From Escallonia rubra (Eukaryota > Streptophyta > Magnoliopsida > Escalloniales > Escalloniaceae), in NCBI GenBank assembly GCA_033065855.1, contig JAVXUO010001766.1:1-64000 (forward strand): a stretch of 64,000 nt of DNA. The letters run 5' to 3'. The notes under the pieces were generated by a model that was not told the DNA's origin, searched no databases, and saw only the letters and a program-made list of their open reading frames with translations. Both the position numbers and the translations under genes were made by a program. Each line of letters starts with the position of its first letter. Position 1 is the stretch's first letter. This document shows, in pieces, positions 21,101 through 32,119 of this stretch.

Positions 21101-24100
21101 TAGCTTTCACGTGAATAATACAGAACTTCACAAAGAAGAGACCTTTTTTCAGATAACTATATGCTCCAAAAAGCATGAAAACCAGGATTTTAAGGTTCAG
21201 AAAAGTGGTTCTTATAGAAATGTTCATGATTGCATGCTAGCAAGTCGCAATGGTCAACCCTGGGGATACAAACCCAATTTGCAGCTGTTCCTAGAAGCCA
21301 CTCTTGGAAACTACAAGTAGGAAAGAAAAAAATATGTTTTATCCGCTTATATAGTGTTCATACTTTCTCGACCTATGGTGTCCACTGTACACCTTAGTGG
21401 TCTAAATGTACCAAGTAATGTAACAATCTACTTGACTTTTACTCAGACAGCTGTTTCCTTAGTTAGCTACAATTGTAATAAGGTGACTAAAGCTAAAACA
21501 AAAGTAAGTAAAAACTTACATCCGGTGTTTTTCCTGATAAATCCAAGTTGTTTGCCACAGAAAAACATCCAATGCAAGAAAGAAGGAATATATTAGACTC
21601 AGAAGAAGTAATCAGGAAAAGAAGATTGAAAAATGTAAAAAGGGAGCAAAGCTGCAATCAGGTCCATACAAAGCAAAGAAGAAAACAGAGCTCGGTCCAA
21701 GAATAAAGTTCAGACACATGTCTTGACTTGGAAGGTTTGTTCGATACTACATTTGTTAAGAAAGGTTAAAAGAAGACTGCTTCCAATAAAGCTCACCTCC
21801 TTTGGTTCTTCGAAAGCCTGGAATGGGCTGAGCATCAGCAACCATGTTTGAGAACACAAGGTCAAAAATTTCTTCAGTTTTGCCACCAGATACCTCTATG
21901 CCTATCTGTTATTAAGGATATAAATCATGAAAAAATGATAATATAGAAAAGGACAATAGAGTATAACGCAATTCTATCATAACATACACATTATCTGTGA
22001 CACGGCAATTGAGCACGCGTAAAAATTGTGCCAACAACACTGTTTTTAACTTTCATATTTACGTATAACGCCTTTTATGTACAGTCTGAAACAAAAAAGA
22101 AATATAGGTGTTTCTACCTTTAGTTCGTCACCCTTGTTTGTACTAGTGGAAACCGAAAACCCTTCGAATCGTGAAGAAGATACTTCAGAATCTTTCACAC
22201 CTAATTTTGGTGGAGTTATCATCCCATAGACACCCATTAACAGCATTGGACAAAATGTTAAGGGCATTAAGTACTTGTAGAAAAAACTGACCTGGTTTTG
22301 CACCTGCTGATACGGCTTGAATAGCAAAATGTTTAGCGCTCGTTCTGCACATGAAAAGGTAAATCATCATAATGAGTTTCCCATGCGTAATAGGGTACAA
22401 AGTCGACTTTAACTTTCAGAATGCTGCAGAGGTAGTGCTGCTTTGACAGTCCAAGACCACAAAATATTGAAAGATATATGTAATAAAACCAATAAAGGGA
22501 AACTTCATCAATCAAGAATTATTTCCAAGTTAAAGAAAAATGAATAGTTTCACTTTCTGAACATCCCCTATATATTATACGAGGGATCGACTCCTCAGAA
22601 AATGCAAATTCCCCACCTTGACCCCGGGTCACGGGTTCAAACCATGGAAACAGCCTGTCCACACAGCAGGGCAAGGTTGCGAACATTAACCTTCCCAGAA
22701 CCTGCAATTGAGGGAGCCTCGTGGGCTGAGGCCGCGCTTTTCTTAGAAAATTCTGCTTATAACAGCACTGCCACTATCACAGAAGGCCTTAGTTTTGTTG
22801 GACACAGGCAATAATCATGATCTTTCCTTGTCAAAACCACCAAATTGTAAGCTCAATGTCGCCCAAAAATGTTATTCGCTTTTCCTAATTCCAATCCTCG
22901 TCAATGAGTTATGTAACATGTTATGTTCAGTAAAAAAAAAATGCTGTTCACCTTTTTTTTTTTTTTAAATTTCAAGTGAATTCAGATAAAATATATGGGC
23001 AGCATGCACAACCTTTCCAACTAAGAGTCTACTGCCAATATACAGTACTTTCGTGTTATTTAATGCCTACACGGTATTGAATTGACTAGTAAATAAACAA
23101 TAATGGTCGATACAGATGCTACATCACTTCGCTGAGAGCAGCTTTTGCAACCGCTAAAAGTTGCATGGAAGAACCTCATTGCAGAATTAGATACCCTCTA
23201 ATTAAGTCAAAATTTATCTGATTCAAGAGTGTCATGACTCGGGAGATACTACCAGTGGAAGCTCTGTCCAAGCGGATTGTCATTCAATGGTTTTGAAGAA
23301 AACTATCAATCTGGTGGCATGGTATAGCAAGGAAGTTCATGAGCTTATTTCCAGTCAAGCCCTTGACCAAGCCACCTTGGGCATCGGCCAATGCACCTGC
23401 CAATGCCAATAAAAGCAGCAAAATCAGCTTTCCTAAAGGATGGGTATGTTTCCTGGCATACTTTGAGGCCTTCCAATGCATGGCATGGTGAAGATGAATA
23501 TGTTTTGGAGGACCTAATTCGTGTCGAATTGGTCTTGTCAACAATACTCATTTTGTTCAATCTATTCTGTATTGGTGTAGTCAAACATATTGTGATCCAA
23601 GTACTTCCTGATATTGTCTAGCTGCAGAGAGTAATATTCCAGCATATTAGTTGCACGGATCTGGTTGTGGCGCAAACTTACGTGATTAGCAAACTCGAGT
23701 GGCATCTGTTGCTCCACATCGAGCGGCACTCCAAAATTATCTCTTCCACGTTGCAGATTCCACTCAACATCACTGCTAAATTGGATGCCTAATTTCACAC
23801 ATTTGACTTAAATAATCTAGTTTTTTGCACTCGAGAAGTTTGACATGTTGCCGCCCTCATTTCATTAGCTGTGAAAAATGGGAAGTCATACCTAAGTAAA
23901 GGAAAAACAAGAGCATGCACCTTCGAAGTAAAGAAAAAACAAGAGCATGCACCTTTACTTTAAAAAAAAACTTATCCTAGTTTATCTGATAAAAATTCCA
24001 GGAGTTAAGGAAGTTCAAGAGGCTGGGTTAAAATAAGTAGCACCTTTCACAAAATTGTTGGGCTCTGTATTCCATCATAAGAGAAAAGCATATCTCCTTA

Positions 24101-24156
24101 GCAGGCACATATGGAAAAGAAGTGGAGACGCTCGTGGTATGCACAGAAGTTAAAAT
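18132..24156 (-). CDS. Gene A: plastid trigger factor-like protein (N-domain only), 5' end not found
   Basis: Seven exons join in frame (597 nt, stop included): 24044-24156, 22292-22344, 22118-22200, 21797-21905, 21520-21533, 20481-20582, 18132-18254. All have GT-AG borders. The product resembles the ribosome-binding N-domain of bacterial trigger factor: 'PIPGFRRTKGGKTPDIP' corresponds to the GFRxGKxP ribosome-docking loop, and the end 'FEPGDAFRFDATVQLLELN' matches the last strands of that domain. The isomerase and C-terminal chaperone domains are absent, as in Arabidopsis At2g30695-type proteins (name from memory). The first exon listed is rich in Ser/Thr, as in a plastid transit peptide. 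It may start at an in-frame ATG at 24208-24210 or be joined to a missing upstream exon. Gene B has the same exon phases. I infer it binds nascent chains at plastid ribosomes. Confidence 0.82.
18567..18590. repeat. CT/CA microsatellite
   Basis: A short (CT)n run passes directly into (CA)n, in the last intron of gene A. Confidence 0.8.
18840..20070 (+). other. Retroelement-like insert in the last intron of gene A
   Basis: This GC-richer block sits in an AT-rich intron. Near 18930 'cttggcgcacccgttgggga' resembles the primer-binding region of Tat/Athila-type elements. The area 19640-19920 has degenerate repeats around 'gctccggcac'. A 251-codon open frame (18860-19615) has no recognisable domain and a biased Pro/His/Thr content, so I do not call it a gene. 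I read the block as a fragment of a gypsy-type element. Confidence 0.35.
21520..21533 (-). other. 14-nt microexon of gene A
   Basis: GAAAAACACCGGAT is bordered by ...ATCAG and GTAAGT. It completes a Gly codon and adds Lys-Thr-Pro-Asp right after the GFRRTKG loop. Without it the frame would not join. Gene B has a microexon of the same length and phase (53831-53844). Confidence 0.85.
22612..22745 (+). mobile_element. Au-type SINE fragment in intron of gene A
   Basis: The tRNA-like box B region 'gtcacgggttcaaaccatgg' is followed by 'aaacagcctgtccacacagc', 'gcaaggttgcgaacatt' and 'gggagcctcgtggg', the order seen in plant Au SINEs. It is 5'-truncated and lies antisense to gene A. Confidence 0.8.
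23284..23800 (-). other. Coding-like stretch of unknown origin in intron of gene A
   Basis: Minus-strand open frames here (for example 'VEWNLQRGRDNFGVPLDVEQ' and 'LEFANHVSLRHNQIRATNML') have protein-like composition, but I do not recognise them. It may be a decayed transposon or gene fragment. It lies between exons that join in frame without it. Confidence 0.3.
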
Positions 24157-25089
24157 CTGCATACAAAGATGATAACCAGGTATAATTTTGAGTTGTAGCA
24201 ACAAGAGCATGAAATGTTAGTACAAGTAATTTCGTGGCCACCATCAATAAATTCATTGTGCATCTCAGAACTTTCTATTCTTTAACTACAAGGAGGAAAA
24301 AAGGATACTATCAGTGTTCTAGAGCATGAACGATTGAAGTTCGCATGAAATAAGTAAAGCAAGACAACGACTTCTGAGCGAAATTGAGCCAAGTGACTTG
24401 GAAGCTAAAGAGGGTAAGACAAGAAGGGAGTTAGTGCACACTAAGAGTAGCGCCTCTAAAAATTCAAGCAGACTAGCATGGTTCATCACTCTTAAGTACT
24501 AGAATGAAGCGGGATGAGATTCTGCACAGAACTTTCTTATTTAAGCATGTTCTCCTTCATTCATTATTCTCTTATTTTGTTTAGTGGGAGGGGGGCTGGC
24601 AGGGGCTGTCGCCACCTAGCCTCTGTAGGACGCTCTTATGGCCTTGTTGTACTATACTTATTGCAGGCAAATGAACAATAAATGCAAATAAACCTTGGGG
24701 ATACTTATGCAAACATCACTTCTTGCATCTGAAGTGTCTTATCATGTATGCTTAGTTGCATGAAGCAAGAGCGGGGGAGCGTAGGCACCTAGTTGGAGCG
24801 ACTTGGACAAATAAATATATGAGCATTGTGCATACATCTTTACAATCAAAGCTCAGCAATATAAAAACCAAATATAGAAATGAACAAAGAAGTGGAAGTG
24901 TAGAATACGAAAGGGTACTCCATTGCCAATAACTAGAGGATTTTACATTCTGACTACAAAAGATAGCTCAAGATTATCAAATACTACCGACTTGATGAGT
25001 GGACACAGACTCGGCTACTAACAGCAAAAGGCTTGGGTTCTATCCACTTTTTCTTTACCTGATATATAACAGTTTAATATATGAATAAA
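24157..25089. other. AT-rich stretch upstream of the first seen exon of gene A
   Basis: I see no gene and no clear first exon. Promoter elements cannot be assigned while the true 5' end of gene A is unknown. Confidence 0.4.
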
Positions 25090-25612
25090 AAACTAGCAAC
25101 TGGGAATGCAATGCAGGGGCCTAACAATGGTGTTGTTTTTTTGTCCTTGCAAAGTGTGGACGCCTCTGAACATGTTCTTTAGGAGCTGGTGGAGCGGATG
25201 AATGAGGTGCGTAGGTAGTTCTATTAGAGTTACGGGTATTGGACAAAAGGATGATGCAGAGGTAGGAGTCATAGGAGTTTTAATTGCGACATCATCATCA
25301 TTTCCTTCATCAGCAATACCATCATCATCAGAAACTTCTATTACCACCAAAGTTGCTCCAGATTCTTTAATATTGGTAAATTCCGGATTTGCAGCTCAGT
25401 TCTTCTATGTTGACTCATAATCCTACCCAAATCTTGACACTAGTCTCCCACTATAGTAAATAAAGACCAATTTCTCAGCCCTGGCAGTACCTAACATGTT
25501 TCTTTTCACACTATGGATGTAGGACTTCATACTTGAACACCTTCAAGCGCAACAAAAGTTTACCACTATGAGATAAAGCCATTATAGCTAATGCTATTAG
25601 GGATCATGCATA
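25090..25612 (-). pseudogene. hAT transposase C-terminal relic 1
   Basis: On the minus strand the translation has many stops but parallels the relics at 28270-29010 and 40600-41560: a 'MALSH' segment, 'HPQCEKKHV', 'EIGLYLL', then an Asp-rich stretch and 'TPMTPTSASS'. This order matches the dimerisation region of hAT transposases ('...CERNWSTYSYIHxxKRN...LVFVYYNLRL'). It is cut by the copia insertion on its right side. Confidence 0.55.
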
Positions 25613-25614
25613 GT

Positions 25615-25855
25615 TTCTTAAGAAAATAAAAAGAAGACATAAAGGAAGACATAAAGAGAAGTGGCTGAATGTTTTTCTGTGTTGTTATTTACATTGAGAA
25701 GAGCATGTATATATATACACAAGAAGTATCAATTAATCCCTAAGTCTAAGGTCATAGAGCCCGTGATCCACTTTCAGGGAGATATGATGAGCATAAAACA
25801 TGTGATCCACTTTTGGTGGAATTTTTCACAAACCAATAAGGAAGATATTCTTTAA
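25615..25855 (-). repeat. Copia LTR copy, minus orientation
   Basis: About 235 bp. Its reverse complement matches 27945-28176, with shared blocks 'gtggatcacatgttttatgctcat' (in part) and 'ctctttatgtcttcctttatg'. By eye the identity is about 85%. Confidence 0.7.
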
Positions 25856-27944
25856 AACTCCCCCTCAAGTTGGAGAGTGAATATCCTGAAGTCCCAACTT
25901 GTTAGTAGTGTCTCAAATTGATATTTTCCCAATTCTTTTGTGAAGACATCTGCTAACTGAAAGCGGGGGCAGGTACACATGAAGGTTTGATCATTATGGC
26001 TTGTAGTTTTTCACCAACGATGTGACAAACTATTTCAATGTGCTTTGTGCACTCATGAAAAACAGGATTCGCCGCAATGTGCAAAGCTGCTTGGTTGCCA
26101 CAAAATAATCATGAAGAAGCTACATGTGGAACCCTTAAATCTTGTAGAATATAACGTAGCCAAGTTAGCTCTAAACATGTATTTGCAATAGCTCGATATT
26201 CTGCTTTTGCTGATGATCTAGAAACATTAGCTTGCTTCTTGGATTTCCATGAGACAGGAGAATCTCTAAGGAAAATGCAATCTCCCGTGACTGACCTCCT
26301 TGTGATAGACAACCTCCCCAATCTGAATCACAAAAGGCTTTCAAAGCAAGAGTGTTTGTGGAAGGAAGTAGTAAACCTTGACAAGGAGTACGTTTGATGT
26401 ACTTAAGGATTCGTATAGCTGCATCCCAATGAGGTTTACGAGGCTCATGCATGAATTGACTACGTGTTTGAACAAAATAGACTATGCCAGGCCTAGTGAC
26501 GGTAAGATAAATCAATTGCTAACCAATCATTTATATATAATTGGATCATTCAATAAAACTCCATATGTGGGAGTGAGCTTCAAGTTCTGTTCCATTGGGA
26601 ATTTGTCTGGACGTGCACCTAGAAATCCTGAATCTTGTCAAATATCTACTGCATATTTTCTCTGAGCTATGAAAATGTCTTTCTTTGAACGAGAGAATTC
26701 AATAACCAAAAAATATTTCAAGTCTCCAAGATCTTTGATGCGGAAGCGTTTGAGAAGAATTTTTTTGAGGCATTCAATTTCTCGAAGATCATTTACAGTG
26801 AGAAGTATAGCGTCAACATAGATGAGGATTGCAGTGAATGAAGTACCTTTAACCTTGGTGAAACAAATTTATGTGTGGGATGAACAACAGTTATGTCACA
26901 CAGACAACCAAAGACTTTCAAGTCATCAAATGATGGTGGATTGATTGCATAATTCAAAAGTTGACTTAGAAGATAACAATGGGATGGTAATCAGTTAATA
27001 AGGTAGACAACAGTCAATACGCATTCTCCTCAAAAGGTGAGGCAAATGAGACTGAAAGCGTAATGCTTGTGCTACAGTTAGAATATTGTGATGCTTGGGT
27101 TCAACTACCCCATTTTGTTGTGGACTTGAAACACAACAACAGTTAGAATATAGCGATGCTTGCGTTCAACTACAGTGTGTTGTTATTCAATGCCATGAAA
27201 GTGGAAAAAAATCATGGACAAGATTTCTTTGCCAATATCTACTTTGATTGCTTTAAACGAGGCATGAAATTGAGTTTTAGCAAATGCAATAAAAGGCTAT
27301 AAAGATTTTCGAGTTTATGCAAAAGAAATAGCCAAGTGCACCTTGTATAATCATCCATAATAGTAAGAAAAAAAGAGCCCCTGAATGAGTGAGTACTTTG
27401 TGTGGACCCCATATGTCACAATGCCACAAATCAAATGGAGCACGAGTTGATATAGTACTTGAAGGAAATAGAAGTCTAGTCTAGTCGGCCATAGGACAAA
27501 CAACACAATTATTACCAAAACAGATATTATGGGAAGTAATGGAACAAGTAATATTAGGCGAAATGGTAACCGATGTCCTGGACGCATGTGCCACAAATTT
27601 GAGGGTCGTAAAACTTGATGAGAAACAACTGCTTGTTGTAGTGCGGACATGTAATAGAGACCACCACGCTGGTTACCCGAGCCATCCTTCTAGTATCAGT
27701 TTTATTTATTGGCAAGTGAAGGTCTAACACGTTCAAAACAAAAAAAAAAACTCATTCCAAACCTTCAAACACCAGCAACAGCAGTTTCAGCATGGATCCA
27801 TCAAACCCTATTTTTTTCATCATTCAAATCATCCATGTCACTCGCTCGTACCCATCAAATTAAACGGAGCCAATGATCCATCCTCGAGTAAATCCATGAT
27901 TCATGCCCTCACAGCCAAGAAGAAAATTGGCTTCACCAATCCTT

Positions 27945-28176
27945 ATTGGTTTGTAACAAATTCCACTAAGAGTGGATCACATGTTTTATGCTCATTATAT
28001 CCCATTGAAAGTGGATCACGGGTTCTATGACTTTAGAATTAGAGATTAATTGATACTTCTTGTGCACATATATACATGCTCTTCTGAATTTAAATAACAA
28101 CACATATTAACATTTAGCCAATTCTCTTTATGTCTTCCTTTATGTTTCTCTTTATTTTCTTAAGATGGTATCAGAG
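27945..28176 (+). repeat. Copia LTR copy, plus orientation, with Met-tRNA primer site
   Basis: This is the inverted partner of 25615-25855. TGGTATCAGAGC directly follows it (about 28167-28178), complementary to the 3' end of initiator Met-tRNA as in most plant copia elements. Confidence 0.7.
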
Positions 28177-28269
28177 CTCGTCAAAAATTAGTTCCTCACC
28201 ATCGCCAGTCAATTTCTCCACGTGCTAAGCCCCACTCAAAAATCAGTCAAGCCACACGTGGAGTGCGTG

Positions 28270-29010
28270 TTGAGAGATATCAATACTTCAATACATAAGT
28301 CTTGTAGGCATTTCCTCTCATTGTCAATTGGTTTTGAGTTGGATGCTTTAACATAGCTAGGAGTGACGGGAGTTATAGTTACAACAATATCATCATTTCC
28401 TTCATAAGCAATACTATTTTCATCATAATCTTCTATTGTCTCCAAAGTCCCTCCAGATTCTTTAATATTGGTAACTTTTGGATTTACATCCCAATTCTTG
28501 TATGTTTACTCATAATCCTACTCAGATTTTGATAAATAAAGACCAACCTCTCAGCCCTAGCACTACCTAACATGTTTCTTTAGCATTGTGAATGTATAAG
28601 TACGTACTCGAACACCTTCGAGCACAAGAAAAGTTAACACCATGAGATAAAGCCATTATAGCTAAAGAGCACAAACGCAGGGGCTCCACCGATAACATTT
28701 CCCAGCATACCACAACATCAATTCTTGCTCTATCCGTGACGCCCTGAGGTTGAGAATAAACACCGCTGCATCTCAAAATCACAAATCTGCTGCCTTAAAT
28801 AAAAAATTATGTTGAATCACAAAGCAACCTATCAAGTGCTCGAAAATATTCTCTTTCAACCTCGATGTCAAAATTAGTCATTTTCCTTCATCCACAAACT
28901 GGAGCAACAGGCTTAGCATGCGAAGAAGTTGTATAGTACCTGGGGAGCAAGAGAGAACCAAGCAATATCCCATCCTTTAACCACAAAATCAAGAACCAGA
29001 TTGTAAGCTA
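28270..29010 (-). pseudogene. hAT transposase C-terminal relic 2
   Basis: The minus-strand translation includes 'PLRLCSLAIMALSHGVNFSC' followed by 'ARRCSSTYLYIHNAKE', close to the hAT consensus 'LxxLAIxVLSQxxSSSxCERNWSTYSYIHxxKRN'. Upstream 'DFVVKGWDI' matches the preceding hAT motif. The DNA at 28370-28700 is a diverged direct copy of 25250-25600. It is broken by stops and lacks the N-terminal half. Confidence 0.65.
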
Positions 29011-29424
29011 TAAGATTAAGTCTCTTTCATAAGAACTAACATTGTATCCATTTGCTTATATAACTCTCCAAAGATTGCTTTGCCGGAGTAAAAGATCTTT
29101 ATCATTCTATATATAGATTTGGTGAACTTAATTAATCTGTCACATTTCCATGAAAAATCATCATCCATGCTAGTTCGTTTGAGTCGTTTCATGCTCCTAC
29201 CCTACCCCACTTTTTCTGAACTTCTGCATCGTTTGTTTAAAAAAATAGAAACCAATGGGACTCTTAACTTTTATAAGTCTTGTTAGAAGAGAAATTGCAG
29301 CTATATCTATTTTTTTTTTCCCTTTCAATTTAACTTGAGAAGCTCCAAAGAAGAGAACGTCTTCAATAAAGAATTGTAGTATGTGGTTATGAATATGTTT
29401 CACATTGGATGTTGCACTTAGGCA
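29011..29424. other. Intergenic DNA, nothing recognised
   Basis: AT-rich, with a T10 run near 29310; no gene or repeat is assigned. Confidence 0.4.
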
Positions 29425-29841
29425 TATGGAAGGCTTAACTTGTGATCTCCCACATCAGCTGTGGGATAGTTTGTAATTGGTCTTATAAGACCACGCCAAG
29501 AAACTCATAAGTACCTACTTGGCTATCCAGTTGGCTTGCCGATAGTGGGAAGAAACGAAAGCAAGTCCAGGTATATCACAGATTAAGAGGATGGTTAGGA
29601 CAACGAACGGTGAGCCGGGTATATCCTACATTAACTAAAGAGGAAGATTCTAAGCTATGTGTGGTCGAGCCTTAGAGAGGAAGCTACGGCGTAACGAGGG
29701 AAGTTATAATATCCTACATCAGCTGTGTGATACTTTGCGATTGGCCTTATAACACTCTCTCAAAGAACTCATAAGTACCTACTTCGCTAACATTTTGAGA
29801 GAGGCATTGCCCTTGGTGGGGCTATGGATTGGGTCGTTACA
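29425..29841 (+). repeat. Gypsy-type LTR fragment
   Basis: It starts with the tag 'tgatctcccacatcagctgt' and ends 'gggtcgttaca'. Its last 60 bp resemble the LTR end of the neighbouring gypsy relic ('gagggaggcattg...gggtcgt'). It contains two copies of the 'cctacatcagctgtgtgat ... aactcataagtacctacttggct' block. A related fragment lies at 16880-17130. Confidence 0.55.
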
Positions 29842-29849
29842 GACTTTGA

Positions 29850-30788
29850 TGTAAGATCCCAAATAATCTACAATTAATTATATTATGTTTTAGGCTATCT
29901 TCATAGTTTTAGTAACCTTTTGGGGTAGTAATATCCTTATGGGTCTTTCAAAATAAGGACTAGTCAGTTTCTGTTTTACCGATAAAGTGAGTTTTGTGTT
30001 CCAGAGAGATCGAAGAAAGAGAAACCTAGGGCTTTGAGAATTTCAACATTCTAACCATAATAAGTAATCCTAAAACCAATTTGATTATGAGGAAGATTTG
30101 AATCAATTTATAACCGTGTTTATATAGATTAGACTATAGGTAGGTTGATTTGATTCTTTAGGTTTTGAAATTATTGGAGGCTTACAAAAATTTGGGTAGA
30201 TTATTGCATAATTTGACGTAAAGGTTACACTTGTGATGTCCCTTCTTATGATGATTTTGTATATTGAGTTGACAAATAATAAGGTCAGGAATAAAAATCG
30301 GTCTAAATTTTGTCACTAATACTTCGATTGAATTTTCTTAACTGTAATTTTTTTTCTCTCTTTCCGCGTCACTACACTGTTCTGAAATAGCCGTTATGTT
30401 TTCCCCGTCCCTGTTAGCCGTCCTTTTTCACCTTCACCCACATATTCTGCCCATTTTGGGCGTATGATTATGTGGTGATGTGCCACGTGTCACATTTTTA
30501 GTGGTGCACTTTCTTTTGTTAAAACTTTTGCCCAGATTTCCTTATTTCATAATATTGTGCTCATCCAAACTTGGATTCAACCGATTCTGCTTTCGTTGAA
30601 CTCGTCTCTTCGTTCTCTTCAATTCAAGTATAAAATTGAGTATTTTCTGTAATCGTTAACTTGTCCTATTTGAAAAGCAAAGTTTTGGTATTTTGTGACT
30701 GACATGCCTTTGAGATACTTTGATGTCCAGTGGCGCCCTTTTGAGGGAGGCATTGCCCTGTGGTGGGGCTATTGACCGGGTTGTGACG
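29850..30788 (+). repeat. Left LTR of old gypsy relic
   Basis: About 940 bp beginning TGTAAGATCCC. It aligns with the two outer parts of 36417-38722 ('ttatgttttaggctatcttc', 'cccattttgggcgt', 'cttttgagggaggcattg'). Confidence 0.8.
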
Positions 30789-30999
30789 GATTTGGTATCA
30801 AAGCCTAGGTTTAAGATTATGTAGACTTGGACTTAAGCTTTCAATGTTTTGAGATTGACTTCATGATGTTTGAGATATAGCTTAGAAAAGTTAGTTTTAC
30901 GGTACTCTTGTTTGAAGCGTTTACACTACAGCTGTGATCTTATAAGTTGTTCGCTATCTCAGGAGGAGCTATGCCGCCACGTCTAGCTAGAGGCGGTCG

Positions 31000-31640
31000 T
31001 AGGGTTAATAATGTCACTGAGGTCAACCTAGAAGCAAACTCCCCTCCTGATACCATCAAAGATTTAACCACATGGATTGCACCACATTTGTTGGTCCAGA
31101 TAAGCTAGAGGAAGCGGAGGTCTGGCTGAGCAAGTTAGATCAGAGATTTAAGCTTTTGAATATCATTGATCGTTAGTGGACCTGGCGATATACCAACTAG
31201 AGAATGAGGCTGGCCATTGGTGAAAAATGGTCGAGAGAACTTTGACTACTGAGGAGGAGCAGGCTTTGATTTGGGCACATTTCCAAGGTGATATTTCTTG
31301 TCAAATACTTCCCTAGAAATGTGAAAGGTGATGTGGTTAAAGAGTTTCTAAAGTTGGAGCAAAGAGAGGATGAAACTATTAAGGACTACAAGGCTAGATT
31401 TGCCAGATTATCGAGGTTTGCAACACATGGGATACATACCAAGGAGAGGCATGCAACACGCTTCAAGAATGGACTAAGGTATGGCATCAGGAAGTTCTTG
31501 TGCTGTGACTCTGGACACGTATGGTCAAGTCTTGGACAAGGCTCAAAAGGTGGAGAAAGATGACGAGGCTAGGCGTAAGTACAACAAGGAACAATGACAG
31601 AAGAGAGGAAGAGAATAGAGTAGCTCAAAGGGCAATGATG
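31000..31640 (+). pseudogene. Gypsy gag remnant
   Basis: Translations include 'LEEAEVWLSKLDQRFKLL' and 'VKEFLKLEQREDETIKDYKA', typical of Retrotrans_gag. A zinc-knuckle piece ('CKTCGKNHRGLCY') from the same gag lies beyond the copia insertion, near 35970-36015. Broken several times. Confidence 0.75.
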
Positions 31641-31670
31641 TAGTTCAACAGCTCAAGAACAACAACTTGG

Positions 31671-31894
31671 TGTTGGAAATTCAGAATTGATGGAGATCCC
31701 AAGATTTCGGGGACAGATTTGTATTTCCAAGTATAGGAGATTAGCTGTAAATTAGTCAAACCTTCCTAGATTAGCAACATGTCAAACTTTCCTAGGATAG
31801 CAATATGTCAAACCTTCCTAGAATAGCGATACCTTCGTGTATAAAGGTCTTGGACTGAATCATTTTCAGATAAGGAATTCCAGAATTTTCCTCA
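31671..31894 (+). repeat. 5' LTR of the copia element
   Basis: 224 bp with TG...CA ends, followed by the primer site at 31895-31906. It contains three near-repeats of 'atgtcaaaccttcctag'. A TATA-like 'tgtataaagg' lies near 31838. Confidence 0.92.
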
Positions 31895-32119
31895 TGGTAT
31901 CAGAGCATTAGGCTCTTTTCTGGGATCGGAAACCTCGATACACAGGCCTTCATTGCCGAGACCATAGTGCTATTTGTTTGTGCTATGTTTCAACCCCGTT
32001 TTCAGGTCAAAAATAGAGTTTATTCCACACTTTATGTTCAGCCTTCATTGCTGAAATTTCTTACAGTAGTCTCCGTTCTTATTCTCTGGCATTTATAGCC
32101 CTTTGTCCAACACTCCCCC

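Larger units (their letters stand above)
25613..28176 (-). mobile_element. Rearranged Ty1/copia relic with inverted LTR copies
   Basis: On the minus strand there are remains of integrase (near 27350-27650), reverse transcriptase and RNase H (near 26100-26900, 'AEYRAIANTCLELTWL' type). A purine tract (25862-25873, TTGAGGGGGAG) leads into a left LTR copy. The right LTR copy is in the opposite orientation and is followed by a Met-tRNA primer site. A gag-like start (27790-27940) is on the plus strand. So at least two copia copies, or one inverted copy, were fused. It is heavily broken (many stops and deletions) and old. It sits between two hAT relics. Confidence 0.7.

Noticed and set aside
25093-25600. 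Possible first exon of gene A (ATGGCTTTATCTCATAGTGG...)
   Set aside because: The same sequence at 28.6 kb and the motif order show hAT transposase remains; the apparent donor is weak.
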